A stretch of DNA of 14,806 nt from contig JBLNCU010000025.1 of NCBI GenBank assembly GCA_050260935.1, positions 1-14,806 on the forward strand. Reading direction: 5' to 3'. This stretch comes from UBA8346 sp050260935. GTDB taxonomy: Bacteria; Bacillota; UBA4882; UBA8346. The notes beneath the pieces are model-generated. The model was not told the origin of the DNA. It searched no databases and worked only from the letters and a program-made list of their open reading frames with translations. The position numbers were made by a program, and so were the translations under genes. Below, one piece after another: positions 7,129 through 14,379 of the stretch; position 1 is the stretch's first letter, and every line of letters begins with the position of its first letter.

Positions 7129-7707
7129 CTATTTTATACCACAATCGGGAAATATGCAATTATTGATTGATAATGGGAGAGATATTAAGCGGGCTGCTTC
7201 AATGGCCTTCCATTCACGTAGCGGCACAATTTCCAAATCACTGTCCCGAGTCCCGTCCTTATAGATGATTAAAAAGTCCGATCTTCCCCGCTGTGGAAAG
7301 GGCAGCCAATGCCAGGCTCCTGTTTGCGGTTGAACCCCTGACCCGGCCGCATCTGAAAGACCATGATTGTCGCCGGCGGATGAGTGGTTGGTTAAGGGGA
7401 AGAAATTTGTGGCCGGATCAGGAGGAGAAAAGCATCTGCAGTGGAAAATCATACCTTCAGGTAAAAAAGTAACCTGTAGAGAAAATTGATAGAACGCCAT
7501 GGAAAAATCATAAACCATCAGAGGAAAATGATAAACTATTAGAGAAAAACAATAAACCATCAGGGAAAAATCATAAACCATCGGGGAAAAATGGTAAACC
7601 ATCAGAGAAAAACAATAAACCATCAGGGAAAAATTATAGACCCAGATGGGAAAATGATAAACCGGCACGGAAAAATTGTAAACCCGGAGAGAAAAATTAT
7701 AAACCAT
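7129..7707 (-). other. Doubtful open reading frame across the tandem repeat
   Basis: A 192-codon open frame whose first half is only the translation of the 21-bp repeat (VYxFSLM heptads). The second half (for example RSDFLIIYKDGTRDSDLEIV) belongs to no family I recognise. There is no ribosome binding site before the ATG. Because the repeat unit is a multiple of three and lacks stops in this frame, it stays open by construction; the plus strand is also open across the array (KPSGKN-like heptads) but without an ATG. I think it is not a gene, although the last 60 codons could be a remnant of one. Confidence 0.2.
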
Positions 7708-7710
7708 TAA
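7438..7710. repeat. 21-bp tandem repeat array (minisatellite)
   Basis: Ten units of exactly 21 bp run from 7501 to 7710 without insertion or deletion. An eleventh diverged unit is at 7480-7500 and about two more degenerate ones lie back to 7438. The plus-strand unit is close to GGAAAAATCATAAACC followed by ATCAG. The units at 7543-7563 and 7606-7626 are identical, while those at the edges diverge most, as expected for an array growing by slippage or unequal exchange. Each unit carries an A5 tract, so the tracts recur every 21 bp, about two helical turns, which should bend the DNA. There are no spacers, so this is not CRISPR. Confidence 0.95.
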
Positions 7711-7725
7711 ATATATAAAAAATGA

Positions 7726-8012
7726 CTATTTATAAGCCTGGCCTAATTCAATCATTTCCCCGACGTTTAAGGTACTATCAACACACTTCCCGGCGGCAAC
7801 AGCCAGTAAACAGGCTCCAAAAGCGGCTTCCCCCCGGTATTTGGGAATGCGCGGCCGGCGCCGGAATTATTCCTCCAGACTCCGGCATCGAGCATCTCCT
7901 GAACTGCGCCGGCGATAACCTCCGGTTCCTAAAGCATTTCCCATTCATGTTCATGCTCCGGCCTTAGCGTAGAATTATTTTCTCTGGTGATGGCCCGGAC
8001 GCGCGGTGCGAT
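7726..8012 (-). pseudogene. Decayed gene ending in an FGGY sugar-kinase-like C-terminus
   Basis: The last 46 codons (7729-7866, stop TAG at 7726) read IPKYRGEAAFGACLLAVAAG and then a helical tail, which resembles the GEAAFGAALLA segment near the C-terminus of FGGY kinases such as sedoheptulokinase. This frame is closed just upstream by a stop at 7867. A second frame offset by one base runs from about 8012 and reads plausible protein (EPEVIAGAVQEMLDAGVW), but has an in-frame TAG at 7929-7931. I cannot assign that part to a family, and the two parts may not come from the same gene. The simplest reading is a 3' remnant with one nonsense mutation and one frameshift directly after the fructokinase gene. 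Confidence 0.45.
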
Positions 8013-8020
8013 TTTCAAAG

Positions 8021-8986
8021 TCAAAAAGGCAGGCCGCGGGTAAGCTGTTTTACCTCTTCCAGACTCGGCATGGCTGGGATGGCCCCTTTTTTGGTGGTGG
8101 ACAAGGCCCCCATAGCATTGGCGAAAGCGACCATCTTTTCAAACTCGGCCTGATTTAGCCGTTTTATCTCCGTTAAGGACAAACCGGAGAACCAATACAA
8201 AATTCCGCCTAGAAAGGCGTCTCCCGCTCCGGTGGTATCTATTACTTTCACTTCATAAGCAGCCAGCTTGCCGCTTCCCCCCTGATACCGGTAGAAACAA
8301 CCTTCCGGCCCTAAAGTGACCAGCACTACACTGATGCCTTGATCGTGAAGACTGGCTGAGCCTTTGGCTAAATCATTGGTCCCGGTGATTAATTCCAACT
8401 CTTCCGCCGACACCTTTAAGATATCCGCATACTGAAGTCCTGAGATAATGACTTTCCTGGCTTCCTCAAGGCTTGGCCAGAGGGGCGGCCGGTAATTGGG
8501 GTCGTAAGAAACCATTAAGCCATGTTCTTTGGCAAATTTGGCAGCCGCCAAGGTGGCGCTCCGCGAAGGCTCGCCGGTCATGGAGACCGAACCGAAATGA
8601 AAGATCCTGGCCTTCTTAAGCAGATCATAATCAAGGTCATCCGGGGTCAGCATCATATCCGCCCCGGGTTTGCGGTAAAAACTGAACGAGCGGTCGCCGC
8701 CGGCGTCAAGATGAACAAAGGCCAAGGTGGTGTTGGCGGTTTCCGAAAACTTCAACCCGCCGGTCTCGATCCCGTTTTGGCGGAGCGCCTCCTTTAAAAA
8801 CAAGCCAAACTGGTCTTTACCGACCATACCGATAAAGGCGCTCTTTTTACCCAATTTGGCGACTGCCGCCAGTACATTGGCGGGAGCTCCGCCGGGGTTC
8901 TCCTCGAATAAGCGGTTACCTGCCTCCGAGAGACCGGCGGGTGTAAAATCGATTAATAATTCCCCTAAAGCCAGTAAATCAAACAT
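8021..8986 (-). CDS. scrK: PfkB-family fructokinase
   Basis: ATP-dependent sugar kinase, most likely fructose to fructose 6-phosphate in the cytoplasm. The 321-aa protein has the PfkB signatures: substrate-binding N-terminal motif with GGAPANVLAAVAKLG (32-46), and DTTGAGDAFLGGILYW (250-265) with catalytic base D256 and the anion hole GAG. The segment YDPNYRPPLWPS (161-172) followed by ADILKVSAEELEL is characteristic of fructokinases rather than ribokinases. Ketodeoxygluconate kinase is a less likely alternative. It starts 12 nt after the chemotaxis receptor stop and has a GGGGGG ribosome binding site 8 nt before the ATG, so the two are cotranscribed. It may serve the CUT2 importer of this module and could also use fructose released by the GH13_18 phosphorylase of module 1. 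Confidence 0.85.
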   Translation of the reverse strand: MFDLLALGELLIDFTPAGLSEAGNRLFEENPGGAPANVLAAVAKLGKKSAFIGMVGKDQFGLFLKEALRQNGIETGGLKFSETANTTLAFVHLDAGGDRSFSFYRKPGADMMLTPDDLDYDLLKKARIFHFGSVSMTGEPSRSATLAAAKFAKEHGLMVSYDPNYRPPLWPSLEEARKVIISGLQYADILKVSAEELELITGTNDLAKGSASLHDQGISVVLVTLGPEGCFYRYQGGSGKLAAYEVKVIDTTGAGDAFLGGILYWFSGLSLTEIKRLNQAEFEKMVAFANAMGALSTTKKGAIPAMPSLEEVKQLTRGLPF

Positions 8987-8998
8987 TGATAATCCCCC

Positions 8999-10702
8999 CT
9001 AAGTCATATCAGGAATAGTGAACTGTTTCACCAGGTTATGCAGTTCCTCCGCCAACTCCGTTAAAGCGGAAGCCGACCCTAAAACCTCTTCCGAGCTGGC
9101 AGTTTGCTCTTCCGTAGCTGCGGTGACTTGCTGGCTTCCGGCTGATGTTTCTTCGGAAATAGCGGCGATGTTTTCATTCATTTCACCCAATGCTTGAATT
9201 CCCTCGGCTATTATCCGGATTTCTGCGATAATCTCATTAATTTCCAAGTTCACATGTTCATTTGTCCGTAGTATCTCTTGGAAGGCGTCACGGGCGTTCC
9301 GCCCCCAGCCGGTCCCTTCTTTAACCACATTTACCCCTTCGTCAATATTCACCGCTACTCTCTGCGATTGATCCTGAATCAGCTGTAAAATTCCGGTAAT
9401 GTTTTTGACCGCGTTGGCCGAGTCTTCGGCCAATTTACGGACTTCATCGGCGACCACCGCAAATCCCCTGCCGTATTCACCGGCCCTGGCCGCCTCAATG
9501 GAGGCGTTTAGCGACAATAAATTGATTTGCTCGGAAATCTGGGTAATAGAAAGCAAAATCTCTCCGATCTCATCGGAATATTGTTTTAAGGAGTCAGTCA
9601 CCGAATGAACGGCGACAATTTTACTCTCTATTACAGCGATTTGATTTAACAGTCCGACCAGCTTCTCATAGCCCATTTTTGCGGCTTCGGTTGCGCTTTC
9701 CGCCGCTTCCAATACTCTTAAAACATTCTGCGAAATGTTTTGATTGCTCTCTAACAGCCGGTTCATTAACACTATGGTTTTTTGGGACTCTTCCGATTGC
9801 TGGGCCGCCCCTTCCGAGACCTGCTGCATGGTAGCGGCTATTTGCTCACTGGTTCTGGCGCTATCCTGGGCTCCATTATGTAGCAACACGGCGGAATTGG
9901 CGACCAAAGCGCTGCTTCTGCCGATGCTGCCGATCAAATTGCGCAGATTAACGGTCATTTTATTAAAGGAGTCGGCTAATACCGCCACTTCATCCCGGCC
10001 TTTAACCTCAATTTTTCTGATATCCAGATTTCCGGCAGCGATCTCTTTAGCGGTTTCCGAAAGCCGTTTTAACATGGCGGCAATCTCCCCCGATATTCTG
10101 ATGGAGTTGATGACAATAAGAAGGAAAACAACCGCCACGGCAAGGCAGATAAATACAAGTATCAGGGTAACCTGCCGGTTAATCTCGCTCATGATCTTCT
10201 CATTAAACAACAATTGGTCGGTGATCAGCCGCTGAACCCCGCTCACCACGAAATCATTATTCTTGCGAAGGTCGTTGAATTTGGCGACTACTTCCTTCAG
10301 CGACATTTGCCGGTTGTTGGAAATCTCTTTAAGTATATTAAAATAACCGTCGATTGTCGCTTGTAAGCCGTTTAAATCCATTCGGGCCTCGCTGTTTCTC
10401 TCCGATATTGAATGGCTTAAAAAATTTAAATTACGGTAAATTTCGGCGCGAACCTTGGCGCTGTTCTTATACATATTCGGCCGGTCCATAGCCAATTGCC
10501 GGATCAATGTTTTGGTATGGGCGTCGATGATGATCTGGATTTGACCGGCTTTAACGGTGGATTTAATGATCTTATTATAACGTTGATTAATATTAAAAAA
10601 CATCAGGATTACTCCGGCAACAACCGTGCTGAACAAGGGGATCATGATAAAATAGCCGAATCTTATCCGTTTTCCGATAGAATTAAATCTTAAAATGCCC
10701 AA
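8999..10702 (-). CDS. Methyl-accepting chemotaxis protein
   Basis: Transmembrane chemoreceptor that signals to CheA/CheW. About 567 residues: a short cytoplasmic N-terminus, TM1 at about 16-37, an extracytoplasmic helical domain at about 38-177 (four-helix-bundle style), TM2 at about 178-199, HAMP at about 200-252, then the long coiled-coil signalling domain. The kinase-binding tip is clear: EQINLLSLNASIEAARAGE followed by YGRGFAVVADEVRKLAE. No C-terminal CheR/CheB docking pentapeptide is seen (ends IPDMT). I prefer the TTG start at 10702 because AGGTGAT lies 5 nt upstream; GTG at 10711 gives three more residues but has no room for a ribosome binding site. It lies between the CUT2 permease and fructokinase genes, suggesting it senses the same sugar, possibly through the binding protein. 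Confidence 0.9.
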   Translation of the reverse strand: MGILRFNSIGKRIRFGYFIMIPLFSTVVAGVILMFFNINQRYNKIIKSTVKAGQIQIIIDAHTKTLIRQLAMDRPNMYKNSAKVRAEIYRNLNFLSHSISERNSEARMDLNGLQATIDGYFNILKEISNNRQMSLKEVVAKFNDLRKNNDFVVSGVQRLITDQLLFNEKIMSEINRQVTLILVFICLAVAVVFLLIVINSIRISGEIAAMLKRLSETAKEIAAGNLDIRKIEVKGRDEVAVLADSFNKMTVNLRNLIGSIGRSSALVANSAVLLHNGAQDSARTSEQIAATMQQVSEGAAQQSEESQKTIVLMNRLLESNQNISQNVLRVLEAAESATEAAKMGYEKLVGLLNQIAVIESKIVAVHSVTDSLKQYSDEIGEILLSITQISEQINLLSLNASIEAARAGEYGRGFAVVADEVRKLAEDSANAVKNITGILQLIQDQSQRVAVNIDEGVNVVKEGTGWGRNARDAFQEILRTNEHVNLEINEIIAEIRIIAEGIQALGEMNENIAAISEETSAGSQQVTAATEEQTASSEEVLGSASALTELAEELHNLVKQFTIPDMT

Positions 10703-10738
10703 TTTAATCACCTCACAAAGGGATTTCGCCGGGAAGAC

Positions 10739-10787
10739 AAAAAAACGTCTGCCAGGTTTCTAAACCGTGTTAGAGACCTGTGCAGAC
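10739..10787 (-). terminator. Intrinsic terminator or attenuator between permease and chemoreceptor genes
   Basis: On the minus strand, arms GTCTGC/GCAGAC (10782-10787 and 10747-10752), AGGT/ACCT and a TTCTA/TAGAG-like inner stem form a 15-bp imperfect hairpin with an 8-nt loop, followed by C-G spacing and seven T (10739-10745). The chemoreceptor start is less than 40 nt further on, leaving no obvious room for a separate promoter, so readthrough probably feeds the chemoreceptor and fructokinase genes. Confidence 0.85.
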
Positions 10788-10798
10788 TGGAACGTATT

Positions 10799-11797
10799 CT
10801 ATTTTTTACTGGTTTTTTTCTTCAAGGTATCGATATAAACCGCTAATAAAATAACTGCTCCTTTGACAATCAACTGCCAGAAGGAGGAGACCCCGAGCAA
10901 ATTCAATCCGTTATTTAAAAATCCGATGACCAATACCCCGATAATTGTGCCGCCAATAGTGCCGATGCCGCCGGAGAAACTGGTGCCGCCGAGAACGACC
11001 GCGGCGATGGCGTCCAACTCAAAACCGTTACCTATTGTCGGTTGTCCCGAGTACATCCGGGCGCATAAAACAATACCGGTTATTGCGCTTAAAAACCCGA
11101 TCAGCGTATAAACCACCAGTTCAACCCGGGCGATATTGATCCCGGAAAACCTGGCCGCCTCCCGGTTGCCGCCCACGGCGTAGATATGCCGTCCAAGTTT
11201 GGTCCGGTATAACAAGATCATTACCCCGATATATAAGACAATGGTATAGATTACCGGGAGCGGCACCGGCCCCAAATAACCGCTGCCCACTTTGTTAAAA
11301 ATGGGGTTAAGAGTCCGGATCGGCAGTCCTCCCGTATAGACATACACCAACCCCCGAGCCATGGTCAGGGTGGCCATTGTCACGATAAACGGCGGCATTC
11401 CGGTTTTGGCGATCACGAAACCGTTAAAAAAGCCGATTATAATACCGATTAAAAGCCCTAAACACAATGCAGCCCATACCGGTAGCCCGCTTAAGGCAAT
11501 AAACCCGGCGGACATCGTTCCAGCAATAGCCACCACGGCGCCCACTGATAAATCGATCCCGCCGGTCAAAATAACCAGCGTCATACCAAGGGCGATATCG
11601 GCATTGGTCGATACCTGCCGCAAAACATTGAGTATATTGTTGGTGGTCAAAAATACCGGCGACATGACTGATAAAACAATACACATCGCCGAGAGCCCGA
11701 TTAAAATACCGGCGTTACGTTTGATATACTTAACCGGCGCGGCAAGAAGCGGATTACTTAAAAAAAGATCGCCGGCCTTTACAGTTTTAGCTTGCAT
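10799..11797 (-). CDS. rbsC: CUT2 sugar ABC transporter permease (RbsC type)
   Basis: Inner-membrane channel of a CUT2 importer, working as a homodimer with the tandem ATPase encoded just upstream. The 332-aa protein has many hydrophobic segments and family motifs: NILNVLRQVSTNADIALGMT, LTGGIDLSVGAVVAIAG, NGFVIAKTGMPPFIVTMATL and AIAAVVLGGTSFSGGIGTIGG. Length equals RbsC. ATG at 11797 is chosen (AGGGGG 8 nt upstream); it overlaps the ATPase stop by 11 nt, meaning translational coupling. A start at 11818 would lengthen the overlap and has a poorer site. The symbol reflects the family only; ribose as substrate is not established. A terminator-like hairpin follows 12 nt after the stop. Confidence 0.92.
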   Translation of the reverse strand: MQAKTVKAGDLFLSNPLLAAPVKYIKRNAGILIGLSAMCIVLSVMSPVFLTTNNILNVLRQVSTNADIALGMTLVILTGGIDLSVGAVVAIAGTMSAGFIALSGLPVWAALCLGLLIGIIIGFFNGFVIAKTGMPPFIVTMATLTMARGLVYVYTGGLPIRTLNPIFNKVGSGYLGPVPLPVIYTIVLYIGVMILLYRTKLGRHIYAVGGNREAARFSGINIARVELVVYTLIGFLSAITGIVLCARMYSGQPTIGNGFELDAIAAVVLGGTSFSGGIGTIGGTIIGVLVIGFLNNGLNLLGVSSFWQLIVKGAVILLAVYIDTLKKKTSKK

Positions 11798-13289
11798 CTT
11801 TAATACCCCCTGTGGCATAATGCATAATTGTCTCCTGGTCCAATTGATCCCTGGTGAGGGTGGCGGTAATCCGGCCGTTATGCATCACTAGCGCCCGGTC
11901 GCTCATGTTGATGATCTCCGGCAACTCGGAGGAGATCATGATGATACCCACTCCCTGTTCGGCCAGCATATCGATTATCGAGTACAGTTCGGCTTTGGCC
12001 CCGACATCAACGCCCCGGGTTGGTTCGTCAAGTATCAGCACCTTGGGGGCAGTGGCCAGCCATTTGGCGATGACGATTTTTTGTTGATTGCCGCCGCTAA
12101 GGTTATTCGAGAGCTGCTCGCGGTGGGGCGTTTTAATGGAAAGTTTCTCGATATAACTATCTACCAATTCCCTCTCGGTTTGATGATCAACCCGGATGCC
12201 TTTGATGAACCGCTTTAAAACAGCCAGAGTAATGTTGTAAGATACTCCTTGAATCAGCACCAAACCCTGGCCTTTTCGGTCCTCCGGAACCAGAGCGATG
12301 CCGTAACCCATCGCTTCAATAGGGGAGTTAACAACGGCTTTTTCTCCGGCCACCAGTATTTCACCGGTGTCGCAAATGTCGATCCCGAAAATGGCTCTGG
12401 CCAGTTCGGTCCGGCCCGAGCCGACCAATCCGGAGATCCCCAGTATTTCGCCTTTTCTCAGGGAAAAACTGATATCATATAGGGTTTTATGGCGGTTCAA
12501 ATGCCGGACCTCCAGAACAGTATCACCTAACTGATGAAAAGTCCGTTTATATAAATCCTTCAATTCCCGGCCAACCATCATCGATACCAATTCTTCACGG
12601 GTGGTGTTAGCCGTTTCCTTGGCGCCGACGTATTTCCCGTCCCGTAAGACCGTAACCCGGTCCGCTACGCCGAAAATTTCCTCCAGGCGGTGGGAGATAT
12701 AAATTACAGCGATATTTCTCCGCTTGAGGTTTTCAATGGTCTGAAAAAGCCGTTCCACTTCTTTTAAAGTCAGGGAAGCGGTCGGTTCATCCATGACAAT
12801 GATTTGAGCCTCAATGGACAAAGCTTTGGCTATCTCCACCATCTGCTGCTGGGCAACACTTAAGCTGGAAACCAGATCGGTGGCTTTAATGGCCAGCCCC
12901 AATGAATCCAGCAACTCCTGGGCGGCCCGGTTTTGCTTGGAATACCTCACAAACCCCGCTATATCCGTTTTCTCCTTACCGAGAAAGATATTGTCGGCCA
13001 CCGTCATGTTGGGAGCCAGGCATAATTCCTGGTGAATCACGCTGATGCCATGGGCCTGAGCCTGATGAACATCGTTTATTTTTACTTTCCGGCCTTTGAT
13101 ATAGATCCGCCCTTCATCGGCGGTGTAAATCCCGGCCAAAATCTTGATCAAGGTCGATTTGCCCGCGCCGTTCTCGCCCAGCAGGGCGTGGACCTCACCG
13201 TAGCGCAGATCAAAATTTACTCCGTTTAAAGCATAAACCCCGGGGAATTTTTTATGGATATTCTCCATGGTTAAAATATGCGGTCCCAT
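11787..13289 (-). CDS. rbsA: CUT2 sugar ABC transporter ATP-binding protein (RbsA type)
   Basis: Tandem-domain ATPase that powers the CUT2 importer from the cytoplasmic side. Starting at MGPHIL it has 500 residues, the standard RbsA/MglA length. Domain 1: Walker A GENGAGKST (38-46), signature LSVAQQQ (143-149), Walker B VMDEPTA (165-171). Domain 2: degenerate Walker A GLVGSGRT with Arg in place of Lys (287-294), LSGGNQQ (397-403) and LILDEPTRGVDVG (418-430), exactly the asymmetry normal for this family. Start 13289 has GGAGGG 5 nt upstream; the open frame to 13367 would begin in front of an intergenic hairpin and is rejected. It follows the binding-protein gene after an 87-nt gap containing that hairpin. 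The symbol is by family. Confidence 0.94.
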   Translation of the reverse strand: MGPHILTMENIHKKFPGVYALNGVNFDLRYGEVHALLGENGAGKSTLIKILAGIYTADEGRIYIKGRKVKINDVHQAQAHGISVIHQELCLAPNMTVADNIFLGKEKTDIAGFVRYSKQNRAAQELLDSLGLAIKATDLVSSLSVAQQQMVEIAKALSIEAQIIVMDEPTASLTLKEVERLFQTIENLKRRNIAVIYISHRLEEIFGVADRVTVLRDGKYVGAKETANTTREELVSMMVGRELKDLYKRTFHQLGDTVLEVRHLNRHKTLYDISFSLRKGEILGISGLVGSGRTELARAIFGIDICDTGEILVAGEKAVVNSPIEAMGYGIALVPEDRKGQGLVLIQGVSYNITLAVLKRFIKGIRVDHQTERELVDSYIEKLSIKTPHREQLSNNLSGGNQQKIVIAKWLATAPKVLILDEPTRGVDVGAKAELYSIIDMLAEQGVGIIMISSELPEIINMSDRALVMHNGRITATLTRDQLDQETIMHYATGGIKDAS

Positions 13290-13320
13290 CTTAACCCTCC
13301 GTTTAACCAATCTGGGAGAA

Positions 13321-13350
13321 AAGATTTGCCCGGTTTCCCGGGCAAATCTT
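13321..13350 (-). promoter_or_regulatory. Perfect intercistronic stem-loop after the CUT2 binding-protein gene
   Basis: Two 13-nt arms (13321-13333 and 13338-13350; AAGATTTGCCCGG arm) pair perfectly around a 4-nt loop. In the transcript it starts 27 nt after the binding-protein stop and ends 32 nt before the ATPase start; only a TTTTC stretch follows, overlapping the end of the arm. It probably protects the binding-protein mRNA 3' end or terminates part of the transcripts, giving more binding protein than ATPase and permease. Confidence 0.85.
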
Positions 13351-13376
13351 ACTTGATCTTCTGGCAAATCAGCCGA

Positions 13377-14315
13377 TTATTCGAATTGATCGACTTTATG
13401 CTTACTGATATTTGAACTGTCTATCAACTCTACCGGAACTTTGATATCTTTAGGCACTTTCTGGCCTTTCAAAATTTTGTAAGCTGCTTCGGCGCCCATG
13501 GAACCGATTTTCGAAGGGAATTGGGAGGCGGTAGCGGTCAGTTTGCCGCCTTCTTTAATCATTTTCTTGGCGTCCGGCGAACCGTCGACGCCGTAAACCA
13601 GAACGCCCTTTAAGCGGTTGGCGCTTTCCAGAGCGGCAATGGCGCCCATGGCGGTCGGGTCGTTCAAAGCCATGACCACGTCGATCTTGGGTTGCGCTTG
13701 AATAATGTCATCCATGACCTGCATCGCTTTATCAAGTTCGCCGTTGGAAGACTGTTCGGCCACAATTTTGAGACCGGGATATTTTTTGATCGTTGCTTTA
13801 AAGCCCTCGGTCCGGTCGATGGCGGATTTCGCGGTCGGATGGGCCAAGACCACGATGTTGGCTTTAGTTCCAATTCTTGCGATCATGTCTTTGGCGCAAA
13901 GCACTCCGGCGTTCCAGTTGTCTGAAGCTACAGTGGTGGCGACCAGATCCACATCATAGACGGGAGCGTCAACGATGATAACCGGGATCTTGGCTTTTTT
14001 AGCTGTTTCCAAAGCTGGTTTGATACCTTTCCAGTCAAGCGCGGCCACGAAAATTGCGTCAACCTTCTGGGAGACAAAATCTTCAATTCCGGAGATTTGA
14101 CGGCTTAAGTCCTGTTGCGGATCGAATGAGATTAATTTGTCGCCTCTACTCTCAACTACTTTTTTAATACCGTCATTTAAAGCGACAAAAAACGGATTGT
14201 TGAGATTATGGAAGGTAGCGCCAAAAACTTTTTGTTTGGCGGCGCCGCAAACTGAGAAAGAAGAGAGCGCAAGCACGATAACCATCACGATTACGAACAG
14301 TTTTTTATTAAACAT
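13377..14315 (-). CDS. rbsB: CUT2 sugar-binding protein (RbsB-like periplasmic binding protein)
   Basis: Secreted sugar receptor of the CUT2 importer. From the second of two adjacent ATGs (14315, AGGAGG 6 nt upstream; 14318 leaves only 3 nt) it has 312 residues. The signal peptide has a KK start, core LFVIVMVIVLALSSFS and VCGAAKQK; its Cys lacks a standard lipobox. The mature part follows RbsB closely: NLNNPFFVALNDGIKK, SRQISGIEDFVSQKVDAI, ASDNWNAG, ALNDPTAMGAIAALE, VYGVDGSPDAKKM and TASQFPSKIGSMG. Against E. coli RbsB as I remember it, the pocket Asn, Asp and Gln remain, but the LDR motif is VDA and one Arg of ARERGEGF is lost. The ligand may therefore not be ribose; with the fructokinase in the cluster, fructose or another ketose is a reasonable guess. 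The symbol is by family. Confidence 0.9.
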   Translation of the reverse strand: MFNKKLFVIVMVIVLALSSFSVCGAAKQKVFGATFHNLNNPFFVALNDGIKKVVESRGDKLISFDPQQDLSRQISGIEDFVSQKVDAIFVAALDWKGIKPALETAKKAKIPVIIVDAPVYDVDLVATTVASDNWNAGVLCAKDMIARIGTKANIVVLAHPTAKSAIDRTEGFKATIKKYPGLKIVAEQSSNGELDKAMQVMDDIIQAQPKIDVVMALNDPTAMGAIAALESANRLKGVLVYGVDGSPDAKKMIKEGGKLTATASQFPSKIGSMGAEAAYKILKGQKVPKDIKVPVELIDSSNISKHKVDQFE

Positions 14316-14342
14316 CATTAGCCTCCTGCTCTTTTTTAATCT

Positions 14343-14355
14343 GGTTTCTCAAACC
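14343..14355 (-). promoter_or_regulatory. 5'-leader motif GGTTTGAGAAACC shared with the CUT1 binding-protein gene
   Basis: On the minus strand this 13-nt element differs from the one at 3432-3443 only by an extra A. It can form a small hairpin, lies 27 nt before the start codon, and is followed in both leaders by an A/T-rich tract and then the GGAGG site. Confidence 0.4.
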
Positions 14356-14366
14356 GGCCGGTTTGA
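14349..14366. promoter_or_regulatory. Operator-like palindrome of the CUT2 module
   Basis: TCAAACCGGCCGGTTTGA is a perfect 18-bp palindrome located about 8-25 bases after the transcription start predicted from the promoter at 14380-14408, where a repressor would block elongation. It resembles the half-site TGTCAAACGG of the LacI-type operators but has a GGCC centre, so a different regulator encoded elsewhere is likely. It could also fold as a leader hairpin. Confidence 0.5.
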
Positions 14367-14379
14367 ACCCTGTATTTAG

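Noticed and set aside
7438..7710. CRISPR array or plasmid iterons
   Set aside because: Units are directly contiguous with no unique spacers, so not CRISPR. The 21-bp length fits iterons, but there is no replication initiator gene, DnaA box cluster or plasmid gene nearby.
7722..7967. 81-codon open frame on the plus strand
   Set aside because: No ribosome binding site and no family resemblance; the opposite strand carries the kinase-like remnant that explains the sequence better.
8986..8999. Fusion or frameshift linking the chemoreceptor and fructokinase genes
   Set aside because: Both have intact ends: the receptor stops at 8999 and the kinase has its own ribosome binding site and ATG after a 12-nt gap.
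9744..10235. 163-codon open frame on the plus strand
   Set aside because: Antisense to the chemoreceptor signalling domain, whose coding frame is well conserved; no ribosome binding site or recognisable domain.
11361..11891. 176-codon open frame on the plus strand
   Set aside because: It lies entirely opposite the RbsC- and RbsA-type genes, has Pro/Ile/Lys-rich low-complexity composition and no family features; it is an antisense shadow.
13290..13367. N-terminal extension of the CUT2 ATPase
   Set aside because: The extra 26 residues come from the intercistronic hairpin region; GGAGGG before ATG 13289 gives the standard 500-aa protein.
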